The translations under genes were made by a program, and so were the position numbers. From NCBI GenBank assembly GCA_947095535.1, contig OX352773.1, positions 261,229,590 through 261,293,589 of the forward strand: 64,000 bases of DNA, read 5' to 3'. Below, one piece after another: positions 22,989-35,155 of the stretch (the first letter of the stretch is position 1; the number at the start of each line of letters is the position of its first letter). The DNA comes from Poecilobothrus nobilitatus. Its lineage: Eukaryota > Arthropoda > Insecta > Diptera > Dolichopodidae. The notes beneath the pieces are model-generated. The model had not been told where the DNA came from and ran no database searches. It worked only from the letters and a program-made list of their open reading frames with translations.

Positions 22989-23282
22989 ACTTTGGTTTTA
23001 AACTTTAAATAAAAAGAAGAATAATTGTAAACAAAGAATTTTATTATTTCTTTTAGAAAATTTGTTTGAGCAGTTTTTTCTATTTCTAATGAAATAGTTC
23101 ACTTTCTTGACTCTGAATGCTCATGCACTTTGACAAACGGTTCTAAGGGAAATATAATAATCTCGCTCGAAACATTTTTCCATACAATTTATATTGAAAA
23201 GCTTTTCAGTTTAGTATTTTCTCTAGGACTGAGTAGGGTTCTCAAAGTCTCTCATGAAAGTAAATTTCAATATTACGTCATT

Positions 23283-23527
23283 CTAAATTAGTATTTTACA
23301 AAATATACAACTTTGAATTTACCTTTATATGAAAACAAAATTTTTCCAAAATTTTTCCTTCTTCATATCCACAACGCTTTTAGATAGTACCTTAAAATTT
23401 TAATAGAATAAAGATGTTTCATAATTAGCATAACTTAACTTGAAAAATTTTTTACCACCCCCTGTTTAAAAGCTATTATGGGTTAAAAAATTAAAATTTG
23501 CTATTTCTAGACACCTGTAATTTTAGG
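23283..23527 (-). mobile_element. Family D fragment D9
   Basis: AATTTACCTTTATATGAAAA, CATATCCACAACGCTTTTAG and ACCACCCCCTGTTTAAAAGC, then AGACACCTGTAATTTTAG, follow the D body in order with moderate divergence. Both element ends are missing. The right edge coincides with the 3' end of the LINE relic. Confidence 0.65.
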
Positions 23528-23529
23528 TG

Positions 23530-24395
23530 CGTTTATACTTTGCGCTATAGCTTTAGCTTGTGATCATAATTTGTTAATTTTGTTATTTTTTTCAATATTG
23601 TTCTTTTCCCACTGACTCCGGGTTTCCCTATGTTTCTTCTTTCTTGTGTTTGCCAGTTCAGCGCTTCTCTGACAATCATATTTTCTGGTCGCCTGATTAA
23701 TGTGCCCGATCCATTTGTATTTTTTTCTTCTTATTTGAATTTCCATAGGATCTTCCCCGTTAATACTCAAAATTTGGCTGTTGGATATTCTATTTGGACA
23801 GAATATCCCGGAGGGTTCGTTTATGAAAACCTGTAACTTATTAGTAAGCCTACTGGTGGTTTCACTCTCATATAACAGCACTTATTTGACACATATAACA
23901 GCACTTATTTCTTGAGATCTGAGAAGATTTCCATATATTAATTAATCTGCCAAATACCGTTCTTACTTTGTCTAGTCTGTTATCTATATATTTCATGATT
24001 TCTCCATGAGTGCCAATGATGCTGCCCAAATATACCAAAATTTCTACATCTTCAATTGGTGTATTATCTATTTCTGGGCCCCTCTAGTTTATTTTACTGG
24101 ATCTTATAATTTTTGTTTTGTTTATATTTATTTGCAGACCCACTTCATTGCGTTTTTGTTTAATCTTTCTAGTTTTTCTTCATATCGTCATGGGAGAGTG
24201 GACATTCTTGTCTAACTCCATGTTAAATACTAAAGAGTGTGCTCAGTTCTCTTTTGTGTAGAACTTGAGTTTTCGCATCTGTATACATGGTCCTGATTAT
24301 GTCAATTAATTTTTCTGGGATACCTTTTATATGTAGAGCTTTTCAAATTGCATCTCTATTGTAAACTCTTGTAGTAAACTCTTGTTTTCAATTTT
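23530..24395 (-). pseudogene. Broken non-LTR retrotransposon (LINE) reverse transcriptase, 3' portion
   Basis: Read on the minus strand, conceptual translation gives a reverse-transcriptase segment: a helix with IKGIPEKLIDIIRTMY, then VRQECPLS (usually VRQGCPLSP) at about 24189-24222. After a deletion that removes the catalytic Y/FADD region comes VEILVYLGSIIG, an IWKSSQISR stretch, VLLYESET, LQVFINEP, and the family's C-terminal RRKKYKWIGHI (about 23690-23722). Stops (one just before HGVRQ) and frameshifts break it; a 23-bp direct duplication (23870-23887 and 23893-23910) accounts for one frameshift. The endonuclease part is absent, so it is a 5'-truncated dead copy. The C-terminal motif suggests the RTE or a related clade, less surely. 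Confidence 0.85.
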
Positions 24396-25896
24396 GCTGC
24401 ACCATAGACAAAAAAATGTTTTCAAAAACAAATTTAATTGTAAAATTTACCATTCAAACTTCAACATTTATTGTGTTCATAATATTGAACAAATATTGAG
24501 GATTTTATTTGTGTCTCAACTTCCAAAACAACCAAAAAAAAAACAATTATAGAAAATTAGAAAAGGATTTCTTAGAAAATTAGAATTCATGAAAATGATG
24601 AATTGAAAAAACGAAATTTATGAAAAGACACAAAATAGTACTTAGCACTACTACAACGTTATATATAGAACTGATTAAAGATAGATATCTTGCGAAAATT
24701 ATATATTACATATATACCAACAAATGCAATATAATATAATGTAACAACTTAATAAAATGAAAATTAGTTAAAATAAACTGACGTTATAAAAATATATTTT
24801 CAAAAACACAAACCAAAATCCATATTTTTTTTATATAACCTATTTAAAAAAACAATATAAATTAAACGCCTTTAAAGACTTTTGAAACGTCAAAGGAATT
24901 ATAATTAAATTTTAGTTTTTATATAATTATATTTACTATATTAGAAATATACAAAATTGATATAAACTTATGGAAATATGGGAATAAATCAAAAGTATTT
25001 TAAAGGTAAATGCAAATCATTTCATTTATTTTTTTATTTTATTTTTGAAAAGATTAAAAAGAAATTTGTGCTATTGCTATTTGGAATAACATACGAATAC
25101 GTTTTTATATAGGTATACATAAATTTCATAAGTAACCTTTTTTATGTGACATTAAAATGTTAATCAGCTTGTAATTCAGATTTAAGATAACAGTTATATA
25201 TTTGGGTAGTGTACACATTATCAAAATATATATTGCGAAAATATCTTTCACCAAAAGTTTTTTTCGCAAAAATTCGTACATTTCACCTTTTAACAAAAAA
25301 TCCACCTCATACAATTTCTCATTTTTCAAAAGTTGACATTGCGTAAAAAATGTTCAACCAAATTCAGATTTGACAAAAATATTTTTTAGAAAAATAATTA
25401 ATATGTATTTAAATACAGACAACGGTTAATTTAGCCTGGAAAAGAGTAAAACTCCTGATTGTGTGACATACTCATAGATAAGTTCTTTTATTTATTAATT
25501 TTATGTAAACGTAAAAAAATGTCACCTATAAGCTTTAAGATTGAAGGAAAAAGCGGATCGATTTTAAATATTTATAAGCGGATCGATATTTTATTATTTA
25601 AGGTTACGTTTTGTAAAATGGAACTTTTGTTCAAATATAATACATTTTTATATTTTGCAGTTCGTTTTTTATAAAATACTTATACTTTTTTGAGAAAAGT
25701 CTTTTGGTAAAAATATGCTTTTGTAAAACACCTTTTGTGATGAGCCATTTTCTTAATTCATTTAAAGTTCGTTAAGAACTGTGCTAAAAACAACCGCTTC
25801 TGGTGGTTAAATGATACGACTGACTGACTTTAAATTAAAATTAAAAATGAAGACTACTTATGTATGACTAGAAGAACTTTTTGTTTTTATATAACA
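24396..25896. other. AT-rich stretch without recognisable features
   Basis: No feature supported. Small open frames at 25126-25329 (minus) and 25459-25674 (plus) have no protein-like composition. Confidence 0.6.
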
Positions 25897-26484
25897 CGAT
25901 GAAAAGTGTATAGGGTTGACTGTGTCAATATATCCGTACGAACATTATTTATCCTAATTCCATAAAATTTAATCATATTTTAGAAAATTTATATCTTATA
26001 CAAAAATATCTGACTTTATTATGTACTGAGATATAATTATAACATAATTTATATAAATTTCGCAGTTGTATCATAGCTACTCGAACCCGTTACTTTGAAC
26101 CAACTAAATTTTATAGAATTTGTTTTCATAAATCTGGATTACCTTTCAGATGTTTAGCTTTTTTAAGTATCAAGACAAGAACATAAAAATTTCACCACTA
26201 TCCGAAACTGGTGTGTTAAACTAACCAATTTTTTAAGAAGTCGTTGAGTTTTTTTTTTGACAAAATTTTAAACACCCGAGTTATACTCACACAAAAAAAA
26301 AAGAAATTTTATAACAGCTACCAGAATTTATAATTGGAACTTGTTTAGCGAAACTGGCATTTACCTAAAAATAAAGTAGTAAAAATTTCAGAATCTTTTG
26401 TCCATTATTTTTTGAGTTATTTTGGACGGTTGGACAGAAAGACGTATATATAAAGCTAAATTGATTCAGAATTCAATTGATTAT
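25897..26484 (+). mobile_element. Family A copy A9, decayed and 3'-truncated
   Basis: The 5' start is visible as CGATGAAAAGTGTATAGGGT, then GACTGTGTCAATATATCCGT and ACGAACATTATTTATCC. Eroded internal units follow (AGTTGTATCATAGCTACTCG, AACCCG), then TTTTTTGAGTTATTTTGGAC and GATTCAGAATTCAATTGATT. The final hairpin is missing. Confidence 0.7.
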
Positions 26485-26943
26485 TATTAATTGATCAACG
26501 TGAGTTTTATTTATATGTACCTATGTAATATTAAAAATAATTTAAGGTTAAAAAGGTTATTATACGCATATAAGTATACAATTATTAGACAGTTTACTGA
26601 TAGTTTTTAGTTAAAACTATAGATAAAAATATAAATATATATAGTTAATGATTGTTGTATCTTATCAAATACATTAGAGGTTAGGGGTTATTATGTTATT
26701 TACAAATTTATTAGATTTATTTTATAATGTCATAAAAGCAATTTTCTATTTCATTGACAAATAATTAAGCTTTATGTTACTTTGAGGAATCGAAAAAAAA
26801 ACGTCGATATAAATTTTATTATGAACATATTTGTTTGTATTTTAATATTTTCAAATAATATCTGAAGGCTCTTAAAGTTGCTAGCGCTAGTTTTACGTAT
26901 ATGATATCATAAAAATTTTAAAATTTTTTATCAAAATTTTTTT
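26485..26943. other. AT-rich spacer
   Basis: No feature supported. Confidence 0.6.
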
Positions 26944-26953
26944 ATTGAAAATT

Positions 26954-27228
26954 AGGGGCTTCGGTAGCCTAGTTTGTAGGCGTGTGGCGTATTAACCGAA
27001 GGAGTATGGGTTCGATCCCTGCACAGGTCGTAAGTTTTTTTTTTTTTTTACATTCCCCCCTTACGACCAAATATAATATAAATATATAGTATATAATATA
27101 AACAAAGTAAATAATATTAGTATATAATTTAATAATAGTATAAAAACTTATAATGGCTTTGGTGGCCGATGGTTCAATAATATTGCATTACATTTATGTA
27201 TGTAATATTAATATAAATAAATAAATAA
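26954..27228 (+). mobile_element. SINE1 copy b with target-site duplication
   Basis: The tRNA-like head GGGGCTTCGGTAGCCTAGTT has a good B box, GGTTCGATCCC, at 27009-27019. After GTCGTAAG and a T run the body carries a second ACGACC motif, then an AT-rich region ending in an (ATAA)n tail at 27210-27228. ATTGAAAATT at 26944-26953 is repeated at 27229-27238 on the far side, a 10-bp target-site duplication. A-box spacing and the ending differ from copy a, so this is a diverged subfamily. Internal pol III promoter expected; no protein. Confidence 0.8.
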
Positions 27229-27238
27229 ATTGAAAATT

Positions 27239-28471
27239 GGTGTCATAAAATAATCGTGGGTAAATAAAAATATTCTAACTAAGATTCAGATTTTTGTTAA
27301 AAAATTTATTTAATCTCTTTTTGATTTTCTAATAACGAATCATTAAAATAAATTTTTTTCATCAATTTTAATTTCTTACAAAAAATTTTATGATAATTTT
27401 AACAAAATGTCAGTTCAATATTTAAACCCTCTTCAATTTTAATCAATAAATTGTGACTTACTTTTTTTTTCCATTAAGTTTTTATGTTTAACTTGTTAAA
27501 AAAAAGAAAAATTAATTTATTGAAAAAAAATAAAATTTTTTTATAGAATAATAATAACAAATTTCTAAGCAACTGCCTTTTTTTGGGCAAAAACTTTTTA
27601 AAGGTCAATATATAATATCCAGTTAAAATGGATGTAAAATCATCGGTAACATTAATATTGTATCAATATTTCTGCAAAAGGTTCAAATACAACATAATAA
27701 TAGATTTTATATAATTGCCTTAATGTAATTCTATTAGGTAATTTTCAAAATATAATCGGTCTTAAGTCAGTTCTATAACGCAATAGTGTTGCCATATAAT
27801 TTCTTTTCATTCATTTCGTTTTTTCCATTTATCATTAATTATTTTTCTTTCCACCAATTAAACCCCTTTCTAACTATATTGTCATTAAATATTTTCATCT
27901 ATTTAAATTATAGTGAATTCGAATTTCGGTTGAAGACAAAAACCACATTGATTTTCACGTATAGTTTATTGCATTTCATATTACACTTTACTACATACTG
28001 TGAATTTCGTCAAATACTAGTACTAAAACTTCATAAAAATGCATACTGAATAGTTACGTACTTATTAACATTAAAATTTCAAAAAAATCCTTTTATAGAA
28101 AAAATCTCAAAATATTGTAAATTAGCACTTTTCTTAAATTCAGAAAGTACTTACATATGTGTTAAGTAAAAATAAGATAAAAGTACGATAAGAGAATAGA
28201 AGTACTATTAGGATTTTTTTTTACTTTCATTATTCTTGTGGATTTATTTATAATAGGCTTACAGGTCCAGTATTATATTACAATTTATTGAACATCTATT
28301 GAAAAGCATATTTAATAGCTTTTATTAAAAACGAAAGTAATACGTAAAACCAAGACAAAAAAAAACTGATATAAATTTTCTCTTAACTTTTTGTCCGTAT
28401 TTTAAGATTTTACATGCATTTTTTTTTTATTGCAAAGAAGAGTATATTTCAATTGTTATAGGTTTTTTTTC
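27239..28471. other. AT-rich stretch without recognisable features
   Basis: No feature supported. The 87-codon open frame at 27786-28049 is Phe/Ile/Leu-rich and looks like chance. Confidence 0.6.
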
Positions 28472-28770
28472 AGTTTTAGGAGGTTGGAGCCATCTTTAGA
28501 TAGAACCATATAAAAAATTAATTTTTGGAGAAAATTTTGTCATTCGTTAATCTAAATGTTGTAGAAGTTTGGAAACCGCGGAACAAAAACATCTCAATCA
28601 AAACCGAAACTATACAATTTTTTGAAATTTTGTATTTAAATTTACCGTTATGTGAAATCAAATGACAAAGACTTTGCTTCCTTCATAACTTTAAAACGTT
28701 TCTAGTTTAAACCTTTAAATTTTGAACGAAGGCATAATTTATCTCAGGAGAGTTTTCTGCAGATCTATTA
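28472..28770 (-). mobile_element. Family D fragment D8, decayed
   Basis: ATTTTGTATTTAAATTTACC, GTTATGTGAAATCAAATGAC and TTCATAACTTTAAAACGTTT follow the central D block; the sequence to the left (GGAGGTTGGAGCC) is only loosely similar. Both ends are missing. Confidence 0.5.
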
Positions 28771-30350
28771 GTGATCTATAATTGAGAAGATGCACCCAGT
28801 ACAAATTTTTGCTAGTAACAAGTAACATGCAAGTAGCAATATTCTAAACTGATTTTACTATCTTTTGTGCTCCTTTAAAAAGTTTTAGCTTTACATACTG
28901 TTTTGTTTATTTTATTTTAAATTCAAAAAGGCTTCCTTCGTTTATTGAATGATTAAAATTAATGCTAAAAACAATTTTTGAAATCTCATATTTTTGTAAT
29001 TCATTTTATAAAACTTTTTTTATAGTTTAGTTTTTTAACAATATTCAACAAACGATGAGTACATTTTTTTTACTGAATTTATGAATATAAAAGACGCTTT
29101 CTTCTCTTATTGAACATTAACAAAAGTGGCTAAAAGAAATCTTTTAAATGGAAAATTAAACAAGCATTATGTAAATTGCATTAATTAAAAAAAAAAAAAA
29201 AAACATTTTTCTGCTAACATATTTAAATCTTAAAATCTATAAAAAAAAATACATTTTTTGAAACTGATATCTTATTATTTTCTTTTTCATTTTTAAGAAT
29301 AATCATAAAGTAATTTTAAGTTCATATAGTTGATAAGTACATTCAGTATACATCGTTTTAGTTGAATAAAGTGAAAAATTCTAAAAGGAAAGAAATAAAA
29401 GACTTGCACTACCGAACAAAATTTTACTTTCCGCTTACTATAAAATAAGATCTAAAAAATTCCAGCTTTATACATATTCTTTGTATTAATTAAAATAACA
29501 AAATGAGGTTGTTATTTTACGATACATCTAACTGAAATTATTTGTTTTATCTCCGCCAGGATGAATGTCAGCGTATTTTTAATCTAATGTTTTTTTAATG
29601 TTAACAAAGTGTTACTTAAAGGGAATGTGTTGTTAAAGGAAATTCCACTTTCCCACAAATAAGTATACCTTTTTTCTGAATTCATATTTTTAGTTATTTA
29701 TATATATATGTATATATATATATATAAATATATGTATTTTATTATTTCTCATTATATAATATTTAGTAAATACATATATAATTTTGTTGAAAACTCCGAT
29801 CCCTGAAGTGTACAAGACGTATATATTATATAGTACAATATTCTTTTACCCTCTTTCACATTAAAATATTTTTGCTACAAGTAAAATTAAAAAAAATTTA
29901 ATGTAAAAAATTTTTGTACTTTTTCTTAAAGTTTTCTTATACAAGGTGTCTCAGTATAATATGTGGAAAATAATATTAAAATATATTGTAGAGATGGCCC
30001 AAAAAAACTAAATATAATTTCAAGGACGAAAGGAAATACATTAGTTTTGAGATATAAGTAGTTAAGTTAAAACAAAGAGTCCAGTTTAATAAAATTTACA
30101 TAAGGTCTAATTCGATAATAAATGAAAAGTATAATTAAAAATTAATCCTTACTAACGAAAAAAAATAATGGCTATCATTAAAATTTATTCTGGTTTCGGA
30201 ATTTTAATATCACTGAAAATATATAATAAAATACAATTTTAACTTTTTCAGGGGCTGTTTTGTTTAAATTGAATACCATTTTCATTACAAAAAGTGAATT
30301 TCCAAGGAGGCGCTTAGAAAGTTTAATTTTAAATGAAATTCAATTTAAAA
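28771..30350. other. AT-rich stretch with a short TA microsatellite
   Basis: Apart from an interrupted (TA)n/(ATAT)n run at about 29698-29740, no structure was found. Confidence 0.6.
29698..29740. repeat. Interrupted TA microsatellite
   Basis: An alternating T/A tract interrupted by single G residues, self-complementary and so able to form cruciforms. Confidence 0.8.
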
Positions 30351-31636
30351 CGAGGAAGAGTGCAGTAGAGTAGACTGTGTCAACTCTGGGATACCCGTAT
30401 GAACGTAATATATCCTGTTTCTATAAAACTTGATCATCTTTTAAAAACATTCAGATGTTTTAGTACCGAACTACAGAGATATATTTATGTAAATTGTGGA
30501 GTTGTATGATAGCTACCCGAATCTATTGCGCTTAGCTTAATTAAGTTCCAAGAAATGCAAAAAGCCTGAACCGGCTGCTTTAGACCAATCAAATTTTACA
30601 AAAGTTTTTGGCATTCAACTCGACACTTTTTCACTAAATTTCAGATAGCTAGCTTCAATAGACACTGAGTTATTTTCATTTAAAAAGAGAAGTTGTATGG
30701 CAGCTATCAGAACCCGTCGCACCACCACAACCAAATTTTGCAGAAGTTGTTGCCATAAAACTTGATCATCATTTGCAAGATTTCAGACGCCTAGCTTCAT
30801 TAGGTTCCAACAGGTGCAAGAAACCTGAACCGGCTGCTTTAGACCAACCAAATTTTACAAAAGGTGTTGGCATGTAACTCGACACCTCTTTACTAAATTT
30901 CAGATTCCTAGCTTCAATAAACACCGAGTTATTCTCATTTAAACGGAGAAGTTGTATGGCAGCTACCCGAACCCGTCGCACCACCACAACCAAATTTTAC
31001 AAAAGTTGTTGCCATAAAACTTGATCATCATTTGCAAAATTTGAGACGCCTAGCTTCATTAGGTTCCAAGAGGTGCAAGAAGCCTAAACCGGCTGCTCTA
31101 GACCAACCAAAATTTTACAAAAGTTGTTGGCATGTAACTCGCCACCTCTTTACTAAATTTCAGATTCCTAGCTTCAATAAACACTGAGTTATTCTCATTT
31201 AAACGGAGAAGTTGTATGGTAGCTACCCGAACCCGCCGCACCAGCACAACCAAATTTTACAGAAGTTGTTGCATTAAAACTTGATCATTATTTGCAAAAT
31301 TTCAGAAACCTACCTTGAATAGATACTGAGTTATTTCTATATAAAGATAGAGGTTGTATGGCAGCTACTCGAACCCGCCGACCGAAAATGTTGGATTTAA
31401 ATAGCAAAACTAACAATTTTACAAAAGTGACGTAAAAGAAATTTCAGCCCCCTAGCTCCTTTAGTTTTTGAGTTATCGTGCGGACGGACGGACGGACGTA
31501 CATGGCTTAATCGACTCAGAATTCGATTCTAAGCCGATCCATACCTTTGACACTATATCTAGCTCGACTCCTTTAAGGTGTCACAAACGTAATGGCAAAT
31601 TTATTATACCCTTGAACATAGTTCATACGGGTATAA
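30351..31636 (+). mobile_element. Family A copy A3 (Helentron-like, well preserved)
   Basis: It runs from CGAGGAAGAGTGCAGTAGAG to the 33-base 3' hairpin at 31604-31636. The internal landmark GTTGTATG falls at 30501, 30692, 30951, 31211 and 31353, with spacings 191, 259, 260 and 142. The longer spacing comes from an extra sub-unit carrying AAACCTGAACCGGCTGCTTT and GGCATGTAACTCGACACC. The GCGGACGGACGGACGTACAT tract at 31482 precedes the conserved 3' block, which differs from A4 at one position in about 135. The open frames at 31468-31767 and 30769-30993 belong to the repeat. Confidence 0.88.
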
Positions 31637-33097
31637 ATATATGCTGCCGAAAACATAAGAATTTGATATTTTTCAAAAATATGATAATAATTTATTTCCA
31701 CAATGATATCATTGATTTCTGTTATATTTTCAAGATAAATCAATATCATTATTCTTGTCTTATCTGAAAAGATTTTGATATTTTCGTCCATAATATTCCA
31801 AATTCTAGATTATTTCCTAACTATTTCGGGAAACCCTATATAATGTTAACAGCAAAATATACAATACAAATTTATGTTCCACATGCCTTCAACCATTCTT
31901 TTTTATTATTCCTATATAGTCATTTCCTCTAAAGTTAAATTATAGCAGAAAATAACCTTGAATAAAAGCTTTAAAATGGGAAAAAAAATATAAAATAAAG
32001 GCATTTTATTTGCTATTGCAATTTATTTCATAAAAAAAAAAAAAAAAAAATTTAAATAGTCATTTATTACAATACTGACCTACAACAAAATTCCTTTGGG
32101 AGAAATTTTAGATATTTTAAATTTTTTTAAAGATAAAAGCCACCAAAACGATAAATTATTGCTCATCTGTCTATGAATCAAATTTTTTTCTAATTCTAAG
32201 AATGGAATTTTTAAAAAGGATACCATTTCACGTTTGAAGAAACAAAAACTTTTTTAATTTATTTTTCTTAATTTTTAAAAAGTATTTCTTTGTGACGTCA
32301 AAAATATAAAAAAAAAAAAAGGATTTCTGACGTGATTTTCTGATATTTTATTTTTAAAATAATTAAAATTTTAAAAGTTATTATTTAAAAAACGTTAAGT
32401 AAGTATAGTAATTTTTTATTTTATTAATAGATACTATTTCTTACGCAAAACGCTGTTATTTTTGTTATGTTTGCAAAATTGATTTTATTGTATTAAATGC
32501 AGGAAAATGTTTTTCCTTTAAATTATTATAAATTACATTTTAGTAATTTTTGTATTGTTTATTTTTAAAACACTTTAGAAATTTTATTAGAATTTTTACA
32601 GAAACAAGAAGATAAATGTACTAAAACTTTGTAATAGATATCCTACATGCCCTACACAGGTTACTAAGATTTTTAATTTATTTACTGAACAAATTTACTG
32701 GAAATATATATTTTTCTTTACACCTTCCCTTGCAACAAAATATATAATCAATTCATATTAAGTAACTGCATTTGGATAATCCTATAAGTAATTTTGTGAT
32801 TTTTAATAATTTTTCATTATTTTCCTAGCTAAACAGTTTGAATTCAAACTTTACAGAAAGATTTTTCAATTCTAAAGGAAATTTCTCCAATGCGGTTGAA
32901 ACACATTCCGCTTCATTCTTCCTTTAAAAAAAATTTGATGCAAGTGAATTGTATCCAATTATATAGGAAATTTTTGCTAAGATCTGGTAACCCGTTCCGG
33001 CACTTCGTTCAAATAAAAATTTTTTCGTCTTTTCACAATTTTTGCGACACAGTTAGTTTCGGACAATTAAATCTGACTAACTATTAAAATTATCATA
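31637..33097. other. AT-rich stretch without recognisable features
   Basis: Long A runs near 32032-32050 and 32310. No gene or repeat family recognised. Confidence 0.6.
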
Positions 33098-33299
33098 CCT
33101 GACTCATGGCGTAGTGGTTAAGTCGCCAACCCTTTTGGAAAGTGTGGAGTTAAACTCAGTTTAGGCCATACAAAAAAAATAGATAGTACTTTTATGTCGT
33201 AATAATGTATGTCGTATAATATTAATAATAATTACAATAATAGCTGAGGGATTCTTAGCGTCTTTGGAATACTCTGATCTTTTTTAGAAAAACAAAAGG
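33098..33299 (+). mobile_element. SINE2 copy, internally deleted
   Basis: The head CTGACTCATGGCGTAGTGGT, then TAAGTCGCCAACCC, matches the SINE2 head at 51549. TTTTATGTCGTAATAATGTA follows, then a TAA-rich stretch. The last 55 bp (GATTCTTAGCGTCTTTGGAA to AAAACAAAAGG) match the SINE2 3' end at 52130-52188. About 430 bp of the interior found at 51.7-52.1 kb is missing. The B box is eroded. Confidence 0.75.
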
Positions 33300-33460
33300 A
33301 TAAAAAGTAAGTAAAACATAATGAAATAATATTTTCCTTTAGAATATTACAAAACAAAATAAGTTCCAAGAACTTGCAAATTTTCCAGGCAACGTTTCGT
33401 ATTCTGCTAGTTTACTATATTCTCGGTTTTTTCTTCTACAAGATTTAACAAAAATTAATT

Positions 33461-34290
33461 AAAACAAGGTAGAATGTAAACCAACAGTTTTTAAAAGCGC
33501 ACATTTCCAAACTCAATACAAACTGTTTAGAATTTTGACTTGCACAAAAATTTGAAAATGTCATATAAAAAAACGTGAAAATAGGACATTTTTGAAATTT
33601 TTAGGGGCTGTAAGTCCGGAATCCTATATAACTAAGAAAAGCCGTAAAAATATATTATTGAACCTTTAATTTTCATGCCTCGCCGAAGAAAAATTTTTAC
33701 AGGTGCCTAAATTACAGCTGTCTAAAAATAGCAAATTTTCAATTTTTGAGGCGTAATAACTCTTAAAGAGGTGGTGCTACCAAAAAATTTTCTGAGGAAA
33801 CTTATACTAATTCTAAAAGTTCTTTCTTGTCTCAGGTTGATATCTAAAGGCGTGCCGGAGTTATGAAAAACGAAATTTCATGCAAAATGTGGTTTTCACA
33901 TAAAGGTAAATTTAAATAGTAAATTACAAAATACTGCATAATTTTGATATTGTTTTATATAGATAATAAAATTTTTGATCTTCTGGCAGTTTTAGATTGC
34001 AAAACTATTACGCAAGGCCTGAGATATATACATCTGAAAATGCGGTTTTTTCGAAATTTTGAAGAGCTGCAACTTTGGAACCCTCTACAACCAAAATAAA
34101 CCTTTAACACACGTAAAAATATATTACTGTAGCTTTAATTTTTATATCTTGCAGAAGTCCAAAAAAATTTTCTGAGCAAACTTATACTAATTCTAAAAGT
34201 TTTTTCTTGCCTCAAAATTTCAAACCTCTATCTAAAAGCGTGCCGCAGTTATGAAAGTAGAAAAATCATGCAAAATTTTACTAAAATTAA
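33461..34290 (+). mobile_element. Family D copy D2, 3'-truncated, with an internal duplication
   Basis: It starts AACAAGGTAGAATGTAAACC, then GCGCACATTTCC as subterminal motif. The block around GCGTGCCGGAGTTATG occurs at about 33850 and again at about 34238, 388 bp apart, with flanking ACTTATACTAATTCTAAAAG each time. The second repeat fades near 34290 and no GGAC tract or hairpin follows, so the 3' end is lost. Confidence 0.75.
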
Positions 34291-34767
34291 CTTTTCAAGC
34301 ACTCATGGTTATAAACAAAATTTTTATTTTCTGTATGTATTTAAAATTTTTTTTTAATGTAAATCTTATTTTCAGAATAAAAGAAATTTCAAACTTACAT
34401 AACTATATAATTTTCCTCTCGATTTTTTTTTAATTTTTATTAAAATTCTTTAATTTATTTTTAAAAAATCTTCAAAAAAAAAACCATCAACTAAAAATTA
34501 AAACATTAAAATATGAAAATTTAAAAACAATAAAAGCTTCAACTGCTTTAACTGTAGGTACCTTCATCTTAATTTCCACCTCTAAAAATAGATCATTTTT
34601 TTATTATTTTAGTTATTTGGCGTATTTCCTGTTACGAAAGACATAGCGCAAAAAATCTTATTTCTGAGACAAATAGACAACTTATTTAAGAAATAAAATA
34701 TGAACAAAAGTGAATTATCATATAAATTTACAAACCTAACGTTATCTATTAATAGAAATTTATATAC
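34291..34767. other. AT-rich spacer
   Basis: No feature supported. Confidence 0.6.
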
Positions 34768-34836
34768 ATATCCACACACCCTCGATCTTTAGAGCGTATT
34801 TTATACGCTCTTATCCACTAGGCTACCGAGGTCTCA
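34768..34836 (-). mobile_element. SINE1 head fragment
   Basis: On the minus strand GAGACCTCGGTAGCCTAGTG followed by GATAAGAGCGTATAAAATAC matches the first 50 bp of SINE1 copy a almost exactly. It breaks off shortly after the point where the B box would begin. Confidence 0.75.
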
Positions 34837-35013
34837 TATAATACTTATATACTTACTAAACAGTGTTAAATAAGGTGCAATAAAGTAATTAGCACTATAG
34901 ATTTTCATTATTCTTCCTCAGTTTATAATTACTTAATGTTTAGCACATTTATTCCCAAACCAAAAAAAAAATCACTGACTGACACCAAAATATTAAAAGA
35001 TTGATACAGATTG

Positions 35014-35155
35014 AGAGACCTCCGAGCCCTAGTGGTATAATAAGCTGTAAACACCAAGAGAGTGTTGGTTCGAATTCCACACACGACGTAAAAATAATTC
35101 GCACTTACGACATTTACACCCACCCCCTGGAAAGGAAAGGCTGTTTATTTACAAT
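35014..35155 (+). mobile_element. SINE1 copy c
   Basis: GAGACCTCCGAGCCCTAGTG is the head. GGTTCGAATTCC at about 35067 is a near-ideal B box, followed by ACGACGTAAAAATAATTCGC, ACTTACGACATTTACACCCA and GAAAGGCTGT, as in copy a. The A box is shortened and no clear tail or target duplication was found. It lies about 180 bp from the minus-strand fragment at 34768. Confidence 0.78.

Noticed and set aside
35014..35090. tRNA gene (good B box GGTTCGAATTCC)
   Set aside because: No cloverleaf can be completed, the A box is shortened and the downstream body matches SINE1.
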